The notes under the pieces were generated by a model. The model was not told the origin of the DNA, searched no databases, and saw nothing but the letters and a program-made list of their open reading frames with translations. Of a DNA stretch of 64,000 bases, positions 25,721 through 34,161 are shown piece by piece (within the stretch, counting starts at the first letter, position 1; every line of letters starts with the position of its first letter). Made by a program: the position numbers and the translations under genes. This stretch comes from Aestuariirhabdus sp049985285 (lineage in GTDB: Bacteria; Pseudomonadota; Gammaproteobacteria; Pseudomonadales; Aestuariirhabdaceae): the NCBI RefSeq assembly GCF_049985285.1, contig NZ_JBNIEU010000001.1:1-64000 (forward strand). Direction: 5' to 3'.

Positions 25721-27690
25721 GACGCTCTCCTCCCTGCACTATCGGCCTGGTTGCGATGATGAGTATCTGTCCTGTTTTCTGAAATGAGTCGTTCCACTTT
25801 CAAAGAGGTCTGGATTCGGGAACGGGTGCCATCCTGGAAGGTGATCACCGTGTCGACCTCTACCCGATCGTCGCCTGAGTAGATAGAGTCGATTATCTCC
25901 TGATATTTTTCCGCGACTACGCCACGGCGAACCTTACGGGTACGCGTCAGCTCTCCATCGTCGGCATCGAGCTCTTTATAAAGAAGCAGAAAACGGTGGA
26001 TTCGCTGTGCTTCTGGCAAGGTTTCGTTGACGCTTTCAACTTCGCTACGCAGCTGCTCATAGACCAATTCGTGAGCGGACAAATTAGTATAATTGGTGAA
26101 GGCGAGCCCCTTCTGTTCCGCCCACTTGGACACCACGCTAAAACGAATACAAATAATCGCTGACAGATAGGAGCGTCCGCTCCCCAACACAACAGCCTCG
26201 GCAATAAAGGGCGAAAATTTGAGTTTATTTTCGATAAATTGGGGCGAATAGCGGTATCCCTGCTCGGTCTGCGCAAGATCCTTGAGCCGGTCGATCACCA
26301 CCAGATGTTTATTTTCCTGCTTGAAGTAACCGGCATCGCCGGTATGCATCCAGCCCTCTTTAACGTCATCGTGGTACGCATCCATGTTCTTGTAGTAACC
26401 GCTAAACATTCCACTGGTGCGCGCTACAATTTCACCGACCCCTTTATCGTCGGGGTTGATCACCTTTATTTCGGCGTTATCGAAGGCCACACCGACGCTG
26501 TCGTAATCGATATCGTCGCTACGATGGATGGTATAGGCACCACAGAGTTCGGTCTGGCCATAGAGCTGCCGCAGGGGTACCCCGATGGCTTGGAAAAAAC
26601 GTAACGTATCGGGCCCCATAGCGGCCCCGCCGGTTGCGGCGCTGCGCAAATGCGTAAAGCCGAGACGATCGCGCAGGGCGCGCAGTAGCACCCATTCCGC
26701 CAGCCGGGAGCGGTTCCCTTTGGCGAGAGCCCGGTTAGCACGCTTCATGCCCCACTCAAAAAGTGCCTGTTTAAGGGGCGTCGAATCGAGCATTCGAGAA
26801 CGCACATCGGCGACAATGTTCTCCCAAACCCTGGGAGCCAAGAGCACGAAATGGGGCCCAATTTCGCGCAGGTCCGCCATCAGGGTCTCCTGCTCCTCGA
26901 CAAAATTTACGATTTGGCGGCTAACCAGACTCTGCCCTATCGCATACACCTGCTCCATGATCCAGGGCAGCGGCAATACCGATACATAGTTATCCCCCGG
27001 TGACTTGCCGTCGGCGCGCAGATAGGCGGCGCAGTGATTCAAAAAGGCGCCAGAATGCAGCATCGCCAGCTTAGGGCGCGAGGTGGTACCGGAAGTTGTA
27101 CAGAGAATAGCGAGATCCTCGCCCTGGGTTGCTTCCACCAGCAAGGTATAAGCCTCGGCGTCCTCCTCCTCTTGCTGGCGCCCCATTTCGTAAAGACGCG
27201 CAATATCCAGCAAGCGGGAATCCTCGTACTTACGCATGCCCCGGGCGTCGCAATAGACAATCCACTCTACCGACGGAATCTGTTCCCCCAGCTCCAGCAA
27301 CTTGTCACATTGCTCTTCGTCTTCGGCAATAATGACACGCGCCTGGGCGTAATTAATGAGGTAGGCAACCTCTTCGTGCATGGAGTCCTGGTAGATCCCC
27401 AGTGAGTAACACTTGAGGGCATGGGTGCTGATCTCTCCCCAGATCCACTCCGGGCGGTTTTCACCCAGCAAGCCGATCACATCCCCCTCATTGACGCCGA
27501 GAGCTTTGAGCCCCAGAGCCATCCACTTGACCCGATCGTTATAGTCCTTCCAGCTGTACTCGTTCCAGATGCCGAACTCCTTCTCCCGCATCGCCACTTC
27601 GCTGCCAAACAGCGCCGCGTTATGCGCCAGCAGTTTTGGGAAGGTGTCAAAGCGATCTACATCGGCGTAGTCGGTATGTAATTGAGCCAT
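25717..27690 (-). CDS. AMP-dependent long-chain acyl-CoA synthetase-like protein
   Basis: A 657-aa adenylate-forming enzyme of the long-chain fatty acyl-CoA synthetase type. Motifs: P-loop LCTTSGTTSRPKLAMLHSG, A5 YGQTELCGAY, A7 HTGDAGYFKQENKHLVVIDR, and a C-terminal LTRTRKVRR with the expected lysine. It should activate an acid to acyl-AMP and acyl-CoA. It is embedded between livG (stop/start overlap TAATG at 27688-27692) and livH (ATGA overlap), so activation is tied to uptake. The actual acid (fatty, aromatic or steroid side chain) cannot be told from sequence. Confidence 0.9.
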   Translation of the reverse strand: MAQLHTDYADVDRFDTFPKLLAHNAALFGSEVAMREKEFGIWNEYSWKDYNDRVKWMALGLKALGVNEGDVIGLLGENRPEWIWGEISTHALKCYSLGIYQDSMHEEVAYLINYAQARVIIAEDEEQCDKLLELGEQIPSVEWIVYCDARGMRKYEDSRLLDIARLYEMGRQQEEEDAEAYTLLVEATQGEDLAILCTTSGTTSRPKLAMLHSGAFLNHCAAYLRADGKSPGDNYVSVLPLPWIMEQVYAIGQSLVSRQIVNFVEEQETLMADLREIGPHFVLLAPRVWENIVADVRSRMLDSTPLKQALFEWGMKRANRALAKGNRSRLAEWVLLRALRDRLGFTHLRSAATGGAAMGPDTLRFFQAIGVPLRQLYGQTELCGAYTIHRSDDIDYDSVGVAFDNAEIKVINPDDKGVGEIVARTSGMFSGYYKNMDAYHDDVKEGWMHTGDAGYFKQENKHLVVIDRLKDLAQTEQGYRYSPQFIENKLKFSPFIAEAVVLGSGRSYLSAIICIRFSVVSKWAEQKGLAFTNYTNLSAHELVYEQLRSEVESVNETLPEAQRIHRFLLLYKELDADDGELTRTRKVRRGVVAEKYQEIIDSIYSGDDRVEVDTVITFQDGTRSRIQTSLKVERLISENRTDTHHRNQADSAGRRAS

Positions 27691-28496
27691 TACGCAACCT
27701 CCTCGCCATCGTCGGGCAGGGGGTCGTCCTCACCCAGATAGGCTTTTTGCACATGCTCATTGGCCATCACCTCATCGGGAGTGCCCTCGGCCACTTTTTT
27801 GCCAAAATCCAGCACCATGACACGGTCGGAAATATCCATTACTACCCCCATGTCATGCTCAATCATGGTCACGGTCATACCGAACTCCGCGTTGAGATCC
27901 ATGATGTAGCGCGCCATATCCTCCTTCTCCTCTAGGTTCATACCCGCCATAGGCTCATCCAAAAGAATCAGGTCCGGTTTAAGTGCAATGGCACGCGCCA
28001 ACTCGACGCGCTTGCGTAAACCATAGGAGAGCGTCCCCGCAATGGCTTTGCGGATGTGGGTAATCTCCAGAAAGTCGATAATGTCCTCCACCGCACGGCG
28101 GTGCTCCAACTCTTCGCGCTTGGCTGGAGAGAACCAGTACAGTGGGCCTGTGAAGAAATTGTTCTTCAGCATATGATGCCGCCCAACCATGATGTTATCG
28201 AGCACGCTCATATGACCAAACAGGGCGAGATTCTGGAAGGTACGACCTATCCCCAATTCTGCCCGCGCATTGGGCTTGAGCCGGGTAACGTCGTCGCCGC
28301 GAAATAGAATACGTCCATGGTTGGGCGAATAACGTCCGGAGACACAATTGAGCATCGATGTCTTACCGGCCCCGTTGGGTCCAATAATAGAGAACACCTC
28401 ACCCTTATTGACCGAAAAGCCGACATCGGTCAGCGCCTTAACGCCACCAAAGGCCAGAGATACGTTCTCCACTTGCAGCAGAGGTGTTGCGCTCAT
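27690..28496 (-). CDS. livG: Branched-chain-type ABC transporter ATP-binding protein LivG
   Basis: A 268-aa ABC ATPase, first gene of the six-gene operon livG-acyl-CoA synthetase-livH-livM-binding protein-livF (plus the PaaK-like gene). It has Walker A GPNGAGKTS and Walker B LILLDEPMAGMN; the signature region reads TLSYGLRKRVELARA, as in LivG. The ATG at 28496 follows GGGGAG. The 276 bp upstream, shared with the divergent DUF3820 gene, should contain its promoter; I could not assign -35/-10 boxes with confidence. Confidence 0.93.
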   Translation of the reverse strand: MSATPLLQVENVSLAFGGVKALTDVGFSVNKGEVFSIIGPNGAGKTSMLNCVSGRYSPNHGRILFRGDDVTRLKPNARAELGIGRTFQNLALFGHMSVLDNIMVGRHHMLKNNFFTGPLYWFSPAKREELEHRRAVEDIIDFLEITHIRKAIAGTLSYGLRKRVELARAIALKPDLILLDEPMAGMNLEEKEDMARYIMDLNAEFGMTVTMIEHDMGVVMDISDRVMVLDFGKKVAEGTPDEVMANEHVQKAYLGEDDPLPDDGEEVA

Positions 28497-28772
28497 AGGC
28501 TAAACTCCCCGTTCGCAAAGGAAACAGGTGCCCCTGAGCCAGCGGCCAGACCAGCAGGCAAACAGATAGCGATCTCGCGGACCCGATCATCCATAATATT
28601 GACCCCGTATTGTTGTTGTTTTTTCACTGGGCATCATCGATTATGCCACTCAAGCCAGAGGCGAGGATTGACTATCTTGCTTAAGAGATGGACTATATTG
28701 CGGTTTGTTCCCCGAGTAGGCGGTACCCGGCCACACTCGCACTCCCACCGTTACAGACTTTAGGAGCACCCA

Positions 28773-29018
28773 GTGGAGACACCCTCTCCCGATCCCTCGC
28801 AGCTCATTAAACTGGTCACCGAGCGCATGCCGTTTGGCAAATATCAGGGCTGGCTGCTAAAAGACCTTCCAGAACCCTACCTGGTCTGGTTCAAGCAGCA
28901 GGGGTTTCCCGGCGGACAAATAGGGCACCTTTTGCACTCTCTGTACGAGATCAAGCTCAACGGGCTGGAACCACTGCTTGAGGAGATTGCCTGCCGGCAT
29001 GGGCGTCACACCCCCTAG
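28773..29018 (+). CDS. DUF3820 family small protein
   Basis: An 81-aa protein of the DUF3820 family. The conserved core MPFGKYQGWLLKDLPEPYLVW is followed by a helical tail. It starts with GTG at 28773 behind TAGGAG. DUF3820 proteins have been loosely described as quorum-sensing-regulated virulence factors, but no molecular role is established. The gene is divergent from the livG operon and convergent with the small secreted protein at 29026, 8 bp away. Confidence 0.85.
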   Translation: METPSPDPSQLIKLVTERMPFGKYQGWLLKDLPEPYLVWFKQQGFPGGQIGHLLHSLYEIKLNGLEPLLEEIACRHGRHTP

Positions 29019-29025
29019 CTCGCAG

Positions 29026-29382
29026 CTATCGCTCCGGCTCGTCGATAAACTCCCAACCACCACTGGTATAGACCCAGGTGGAGCCGTTGACGACACTAAA
29101 GCGGAAAATAACCAGCCCTTGAGCCGAGTCCGTCAGCTTGAGCTGGTAGCTGGGCATATCATAAAAATTCTTGTTCCCCGATTCTGCCATCGGCTGCCAC
29201 TGCCGCCCATCGAAAAACCAGCTGTCGCCACTGAAGGTATTGAGTTTAAGAGTAACGGGCTTTCCATCAAGCGCCGAGCTGGCACTATAGAGGGCATACT
29301 CGGTATCCGGCGCCGCCAACACCGAACCGGCACATAGACCCGCCCAAACCAGAATCATTACTCTTAACAGCCTGCGTCCCAC
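29026..29382 (-). CDS. Small secreted protein of unknown function
   Basis: A 118-aa protein with a predicted signal peptide (hydrophobic VMILVWAGLCAGSVLA, cleavage near VLAAP) followed by a Trp/Tyr/Ser-rich mature part that looks beta-rich (GDSWFFDGRQWQPM, TWVYTSGGWEFIDEPER). I do not recognise the family. The open frame extends to 29535, but GTG at 29382 has GGGAG five bases upstream and starts the signal sequence; GTG 29388 and ATG 29358 are alternatives. It probably acts in the periplasm. Confidence 0.55.
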   Translation of the reverse strand: MGRRLLRVMILVWAGLCAGSVLAAPDTEYALYSASSALDGKPVTLKLNTFSGDSWFFDGRQWQPMAESGNKNFYDMPSYQLKLTDSAQGLVIFRFSVVNGSTWVYTSGGWEFIDEPER

Positions 29383-29489
29383 ACTCACTCCCTGATACAC
29401 CGATCTATTATTGGCCGCAACTCCCAGTGGGCGATATGATGCCAGTGGAGCGCACCCTAAACTTACCCACCCGTGGAAATAATGCAAGC

Positions 29490-30254
29490 ATGAGCGACCC
29501 CACCCCTGATACAGCGCACAAAGACGCCGACTCAACCGCTGGCGACCACCAGGATGCTGTGATCCCCAAGCGTACCGTACGCGAGGAGCTGAACACTCCC
29601 GCCCACCAGCGCATCGAAGAGGAGTTCGAACAAGCCTGCGCTCGACTGGAACAGCTCGACTACGACCTGCTCGGCATGACTCAAATGCCCTCGGAAAACG
29701 ACCTTGCAGATGCGCGCCACTACCGTTCGATCTGGCACAGCGCCCTGATGGTAGTCAGTGCCCTACTCATTCTGGCCGTACTGGGATATCTTCCGGCCTG
29801 GGTAGGCGGCATCAACGGTGCGCTGCTATTTGCCCTGACCATCGGATACTTTGACGGCATCAACCCGCTGATGCCGGGGGGTAACCACTACACCCACCTG
29901 GTCCGCAAGCGGCGGCAGTATCACTTCCACCTGCGCGACTACGTACGCAAACTGGAGGGCAGCTATGGCTACATCCACACTCTGCAGCCCCTTCAACAGC
30001 TGAACCCAAACCTGCAGCGACATTACTTTAATAAGCTCTGCTCATTATCGCGAAAAGGGCTGCTGGCGCGGCAAATTAGCTCTTTGGAGAATCTTCGCCT
30101 CTATTATGAGTTTCTGATCGAAGCCAATAATGCTAACCAGATCCGCGAACAACTTAAGCTCAAAGAGCAGATAGAGCGTCAGGGCCAGGATATGGCAGCA
30201 CCCGACGAGGGCACTCCATCGCAAGCAAGCGATGACAGCGCCGCAAACCCATAA
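29490..30254 (+). CDS. Hypothetical protein with two membrane helices
   Basis: A 254-aa protein I do not recognise. An acidic N-terminal region (about 1-70) is followed by two closely spaced membrane segments (ALMVVSALLILAVLGYLPAW and INGALLFALTIGYFDGI) at about 85-130. A long charged helical part then contains RQYHFHLRDYVRKLEGSYGYI and a Gln/Lys-rich coiled-coil-like stretch. The open frame begins at 29427; ATG 29490 (MSDPTPDT) is preferred, with a weak ribosome-binding site. It is divergent from the small secreted protein and upstream of the acyl-CoA synthetase gene. Confidence 0.6.
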   Translation: MSDPTPDTAHKDADSTAGDHQDAVIPKRTVREELNTPAHQRIEEEFEQACARLEQLDYDLLGMTQMPSENDLADARHYRSIWHSALMVVSALLILAVLGYLPAWVGGINGALLFALTIGYFDGINPLMPGGNHYTHLVRKRRQYHFHLRDYVRKLEGSYGYIHTLQPLQQLNPNLQRHYFNKLCSLSRKGLLARQISSLENLRLYYEFLIEANNANQIREQLKLKEQIERQGQDMAAPDEGTPSQASDDSAANP

Positions 30255-30315
30255 TATACTTGCCAGTTCCTCGCCCTCATAACCAATAAAAATTAGAGCG
30301 CAATCAGGGGACCCA

Positions 30316-32220
30316 ATGTTGTCCGTTCGACCTGTAAAAAGCCTCGCTGATGTAGTCGCGGTTGAGCAGGTTCCCATCGAAGACCGGGGACTGCCGAACA
30401 GCACTTATCAGCTATTGCAGGATGCCGCACGCCTCTACGGAGAGAGGACTGCCATCAGTTACCTGATGACGGGCAGCTGTGACGAAAAATCGACCGATAT
30501 CAGCTATAAAGAGCTGTTTCATCGCGTCACCCAGACCGCCAATGCTCTCCACCGCCTCGGTATCGAAAGCCGGGATGTGGTTTCCACGCTGCTACCCAAC
30601 CTCCCTCACAGCCATTTTTCAATCTGGGGAGGCGAGGCCGCCGGCATTGTAAATCCGATAAACCCTCATATTGCCATCGATCAGGTGGTGGCCATTATGA
30701 ACGCCGTCCAGAGTAAAGTGCTGATCACTCTGGCCCCCTACCCTGACAGCGACCTTTGGCAGAAAGCACTGGAGATCAAGAAGCGGGTTTACTCCCTGCG
30801 TGCGATCCTGATCGTGGATCCGGTCAACCTGTTACCGCTGCCACGCCGTGCAATGGTATCGATTCGCCGCAAGCTGCCACGAATGCAGGGGGTGTACGAC
30901 TTCGACAAGGCCATCGCACGCTGCCCAACGGACATGCTGGAAAGCCATCGTCAGATCCACCCGCAGGATATCGCCTCCTACTTCTACACCGGTGGCATGA
31001 CCGGAACACCCAAAATAACGCCCCACACCCACCGCAATGAGGCCTCTATGGCGCTCATGATCAACACAATGCTGCGCTTTCAGCAATCACAGGTAGTGCT
31101 CAACGGACTGACCCTGAGCCATGTCAACGCCATCATCATCCCCGGCCTAGCCCCGTTTATGGCGGGCGCCAGGGTGTTGATACCGGGCATGGAGGGATAC
31201 CGTGGCGAGCAGGTTATTAAACGTTTGTGGGCACTGATCGAACACTACAAGGTTGAAATCATTAGCGGTGTTCCCGCTTTCTACAAGCGCGCCATCAGTG
31301 TTCCTACCGGCCAGCATACACTTGATAGCGTCCGCTTTGCCCTGTGCGGGGCCTCACCGCTACCGATAAAACTAATCGATCAGTTCCAGCAACATTGTGG
31401 CATCCCCCTGATCGAAGGGTACGGGCTCACCGAGGGCACCTGCGTCAGTTGCGTCAACCCACCCGACGGCAACGCTCAAGCGGGGTCTATCGGCATCCGA
31501 ATGCCCTATTCGGGCATGAAAACCGTCATCCTGGATGAGAACCAGCGCTACCTTCGTGACTGCACCGTGGATGAGATCGGCCATATTCTGATTCGCGGCC
31601 CCCACGTATTCCCCGGCTACATCCAGCGGGAAAAAAATCGCAACGTCTGGATAGGCGACCATGGCTGGTTTGATACCGGAGACCTCGGACGCTGCGACGG
31701 CGAGGGCTATTTCTGGCTCCACGGGCGCAGTCTGGACCAGATCAGCCAACCCGGACACTCCCGCGATCCCCAACCCATTGAGCGTTTGTTACAACAGTTT
31801 CCAGGTGTCGAGCGGGCCGCTATCGTGGGACGTAATGATGCCGCAGGAAAGCATCAGGTGGTGGCCTATGTGACCGCCCAACAAGACGTCGATCTACCAC
31901 TGGATACCCTCAGTGAGGCCTACCACGCGCAAGCCGACGCCCACCTGCCACCGATACCCTGTATCTACCTGCTGGAGGTGATGCCGTTAACGAACGTGGG
32001 TAAGATAGACCGCCAGCTGTTGCGCAAGGATGCACTGTGCCGCCTATACCAGGAGCTACTTGACGACCTCAAGGAATCCAGCGAAATTCGGGTCGATATC
32101 ACCACCAATGACCAACTGGAGCAGGTAGCTCGCATTCAGGGGCTGCCAGGCGGACATTCGATTCGCAAAGAGGTAAAAGCCCGACTCGAAGGCCTCTCAA
32201 TTCGCGCCGAACTGGTATAA
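30316..32220 (+). CDS. Acyl-CoA synthetase (AMP-binding)
   Basis: A 634-aa adenylate-forming enzyme. The P-loop is SYFYTGGMTGTPKITPHTH with its lysine, A5 is EGYGLTEGTCVS, A7 is WFDTGDLGRCDGEGYFWL and the C-terminal catalytic lysine lies in PLTNVGKIDRQLLRKD. It resembles FadD-type acyl-CoA synthetases of marine gammaproteobacteria, with an N-terminal extension and a C-terminal extension of about 60 residues beyond the catalytic lysine. It starts at ATG 30316 behind AGGGG. Fatty-acid or other carboxylate activation is the likely role. No operon partner is obvious. Confidence 0.87.
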   Translation: MLSVRPVKSLADVVAVEQVPIEDRGLPNSTYQLLQDAARLYGERTAISYLMTGSCDEKSTDISYKELFHRVTQTANALHRLGIESRDVVSTLLPNLPHSHFSIWGGEAAGIVNPINPHIAIDQVVAIMNAVQSKVLITLAPYPDSDLWQKALEIKKRVYSLRAILIVDPVNLLPLPRRAMVSIRRKLPRMQGVYDFDKAIARCPTDMLESHRQIHPQDIASYFYTGGMTGTPKITPHTHRNEASMALMINTMLRFQQSQVVLNGLTLSHVNAIIIPGLAPFMAGARVLIPGMEGYRGEQVIKRLWALIEHYKVEIISGVPAFYKRAISVPTGQHTLDSVRFALCGASPLPIKLIDQFQQHCGIPLIEGYGLTEGTCVSCVNPPDGNAQAGSIGIRMPYSGMKTVILDENQRYLRDCTVDEIGHILIRGPHVFPGYIQREKNRNVWIGDHGWFDTGDLGRCDGEGYFWLHGRSLDQISQPGHSRDPQPIERLLQQFPGVERAAIVGRNDAAGKHQVVAYVTAQQDVDLPLDTLSEAYHAQADAHLPPIPCIYLLEVMPLTNVGKIDRQLLRKDALCRLYQELLDDLKESSEIRVDITTNDQLEQVARIQGLPGGHSIRKEVKARLEGLSIRAELV

Positions 32221-32249
32221 TCCCCGCCCCGACCATCAGGGTACATCCT

Positions 32250-32858
32250 ATGCCAAACGCCCCACGCACGCCTCTGGACCAACTCAGCCACTGGCAACAG
32301 ATCGCTTTCCTCGCCGCATTAGGAGAACGCAGCTTGCCCAATTACCGCCTCTTCTCCGAGCTCTGTGACAGTGGTGACCCGGCCGTATTGCGCCAAAACC
32401 TCAACCTGCTGTGGGACTGCGCGGCGGGGCTACAAAGCGCAAAAAACTTTGAAAAGCAGCTCGACCTGCTGGAGGATAACACCCCCGACCCCACCCGTTT
32501 CGACAGCTACGGTGTGCGACCCGGCCTGGATTGCTGCGTACTGCTCAATGCCGCCCTCTCCTGCGCCATGAAATCGAACCTCGATGACTGCCTCAGTGGA
32601 AGCACCCTGTCGCTGGCAACGGTTGCCGAGTTTCTCGAATTTAGCGGGGAGATCGACGCCAACCACCCCGATGCCAACACCCTCTTGCGGGAACACCCTC
32701 TCTACTTGCAGGAACTTGGCTTTCAGCAAGCGCTGTGTCAAAAACTATTAACTCGCTCCACACCCAATAAGCCGCTTATCCAGGAGCTTCGCAAGCTGGC
32801 CGCCAATGAGGGCGTGAGCCAGATCGGTATCAGCGCAGAGGCCGCAGGCGCCCGTTAA
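32250..32858 (+). CDS. YjaG family (DUF416) protein
   Basis: A 202-aa protein of the DUF416/YjaG family, recognisable from QIAFLAALGERSLPNYRLFSE at the N-terminus and the FDSYGVRPGLDCCVLLNAALSC block. The family is widespread in gammaproteobacteria, cytoplasmic, alpha-helical and of unknown function. The gene follows the acyl-CoA synthetase gene by 29 bp on the same strand and may be co-transcribed. Confidence 0.85.
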   Translation: MPNAPRTPLDQLSHWQQIAFLAALGERSLPNYRLFSELCDSGDPAVLRQNLNLLWDCAAGLQSAKNFEKQLDLLEDNTPDPTRFDSYGVRPGLDCCVLLNAALSCAMKSNLDDCLSGSTLSLATVAEFLEFSGEIDANHPDANTLLREHPLYLQELGFQQALCQKLLTRSTPNKPLIQELRKLAANEGVSQIGISAEAAGAR

Positions 32859-33022
32859 TCCTTGGATGCTGAGCCTTTGGCTGTGACCGCTGCCACAGAC
32901 ACACTCGATAATCAGGGTCATCGCGCGGGACTGGGAATCAGTTCACTGCCCCGTTGAATAAAGGGCCTATACTGGTTCAACCGTTTTCACTACCTGATTA
33001 TAAAAATCACCGAGTGTATATC

Positions 33023-34114
33023 ATGGCCAAGCAGCCAATCAGCCTCGAGCAGATTCAACACCTGCACCCCTTACAACGACTGAACGCCTCTGCCCACAAA
33101 CAGTTGCAGTCCGCCGCCGAACAGATAGCGGCTCGTACGGGGAACATCATTTTCAAAAAACGCGATAACCTCTCCCCCTGCGTTAGCTATCTGCTTAAGG
33201 GACAGGTGGAGTTGCGGCACTCCTTTGCCGACCGCAAGCCCCTGCGTGATTGCGATGAGCTGGCCCACCAACCCCTGGAGGAACTGGTCGGCATCGGAGC
33301 CAGTATCCGCGCCTTGGAAGACTGCGTCGTAGTGCGCTTTGAGCGCGATTTGATTGATAAGCTGCGCTCCAAGTCCTCCAACCTCGGGGAGAACTATTCG
33401 GTGGTCAATATCGAAGAGGGGGTCGACTATCTCTCTGACACCCTGATCGATGACGACTATCAGGAGGACTGGACCCTGCAGCTGCTGGATTCACCCCTGG
33501 CACGCAACCTGAAGCCAATTGCCCTGCACCGCCTGATGGCCCTGCTCGAACGGTTGCCGGTCAAAAAGGGTGACCGACTGGTACAACAAGGTAGCCGTGC
33601 GGACTACTTCTATATCCTCATCAGCGGGGAAGCTGTTCTCAATACCGATCCCAACGGGCCTTTTAAGGGTCAAAGCATCGCCATGCATGAAGGCTCTCAC
33701 TTTGGAGAGGAGGCGCTTCTCGGGGAAACCCTGCGCAACGCTACAGTATCAATGACCAGCGATGGCGTGATGGGCCGACTCAATCGGGAGCAGTTCCTGG
33801 AGGTGTTTTCCGACTCGCTGTTACCAACCCTGCCAGAGGCCCAGTTCAGTCGCCGCCTCAAACAGGCCGAAGGGCCCTGCGTTCTGCTTGATGTACGCTT
33901 TCGCGAGGAGCTGCGCAACGATACCCGCTCCCACGTGCTCAATATTCCCATCAGCCGCCTGCGCAGCGTCTTGCCCCAACTCGATCGCGCCACTACCTAT
34001 CTACTCCCCTACCAGAGCGACCAACGCAGCGAACTGGCGACCTGCATCTTGCGCCAGCACGGGTTCACGGCGTATCTGCAACAGGCACCCTCACCAGTGC
34101 AAGCCAGCGAGTAA
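33023..34114 (+). CDS. Cyclic-nucleotide-binding/rhodanese-like sensor protein
   Basis: A 363-aa protein with two cNMP-binding folds, the second (about 175-275) carrying the phosphate-binding-cassette-like FGEEALLGETLRNATV, and a C-terminal rhodanese-like domain (about 285-355: CVLLDVRFREELRNDTRSH). In the rhodanese loop the catalytic cysteine is absent (YLLPYQSDQRSE, aligned position Tyr), so sulfurtransferase activity is unlikely. There is no DNA-binding domain. The open frame starts at 32954; ATG 33023 (MAKQPISLEQIQHL) fits relatives. It is followed after 47 bp by the carboxylate-amine ligase gene. Confidence 0.8.
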   Translation: MAKQPISLEQIQHLHPLQRLNASAHKQLQSAAEQIAARTGNIIFKKRDNLSPCVSYLLKGQVELRHSFADRKPLRDCDELAHQPLEELVGIGASIRALEDCVVVRFERDLIDKLRSKSSNLGENYSVVNIEEGVDYLSDTLIDDDYQEDWTLQLLDSPLARNLKPIALHRLMALLERLPVKKGDRLVQQGSRADYFYILISGEAVLNTDPNGPFKGQSIAMHEGSHFGEEALLGETLRNATVSMTSDGVMGRLNREQFLEVFSDSLLPTLPEAQFSRRLKQAEGPCVLLDVRFREELRNDTRSHVLNIPISRLRSVLPQLDRATTYLLPYQSDQRSELATCILRQHGFTAYLQQAPSPVQASE

Positions 34115-34161
34115 GGCCTCTCCATTATCGACTACTCTGAGGGAAAGGGGGGAGTCGATTG

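Noticed and set aside
28640..28680. Sigma54-type promoter upstream of livG
   Set aside because: A TGGC...GC arrangement exists on the minus strand but the GG-to-GC spacing is short by two bases compared with the -24/-12 consensus.
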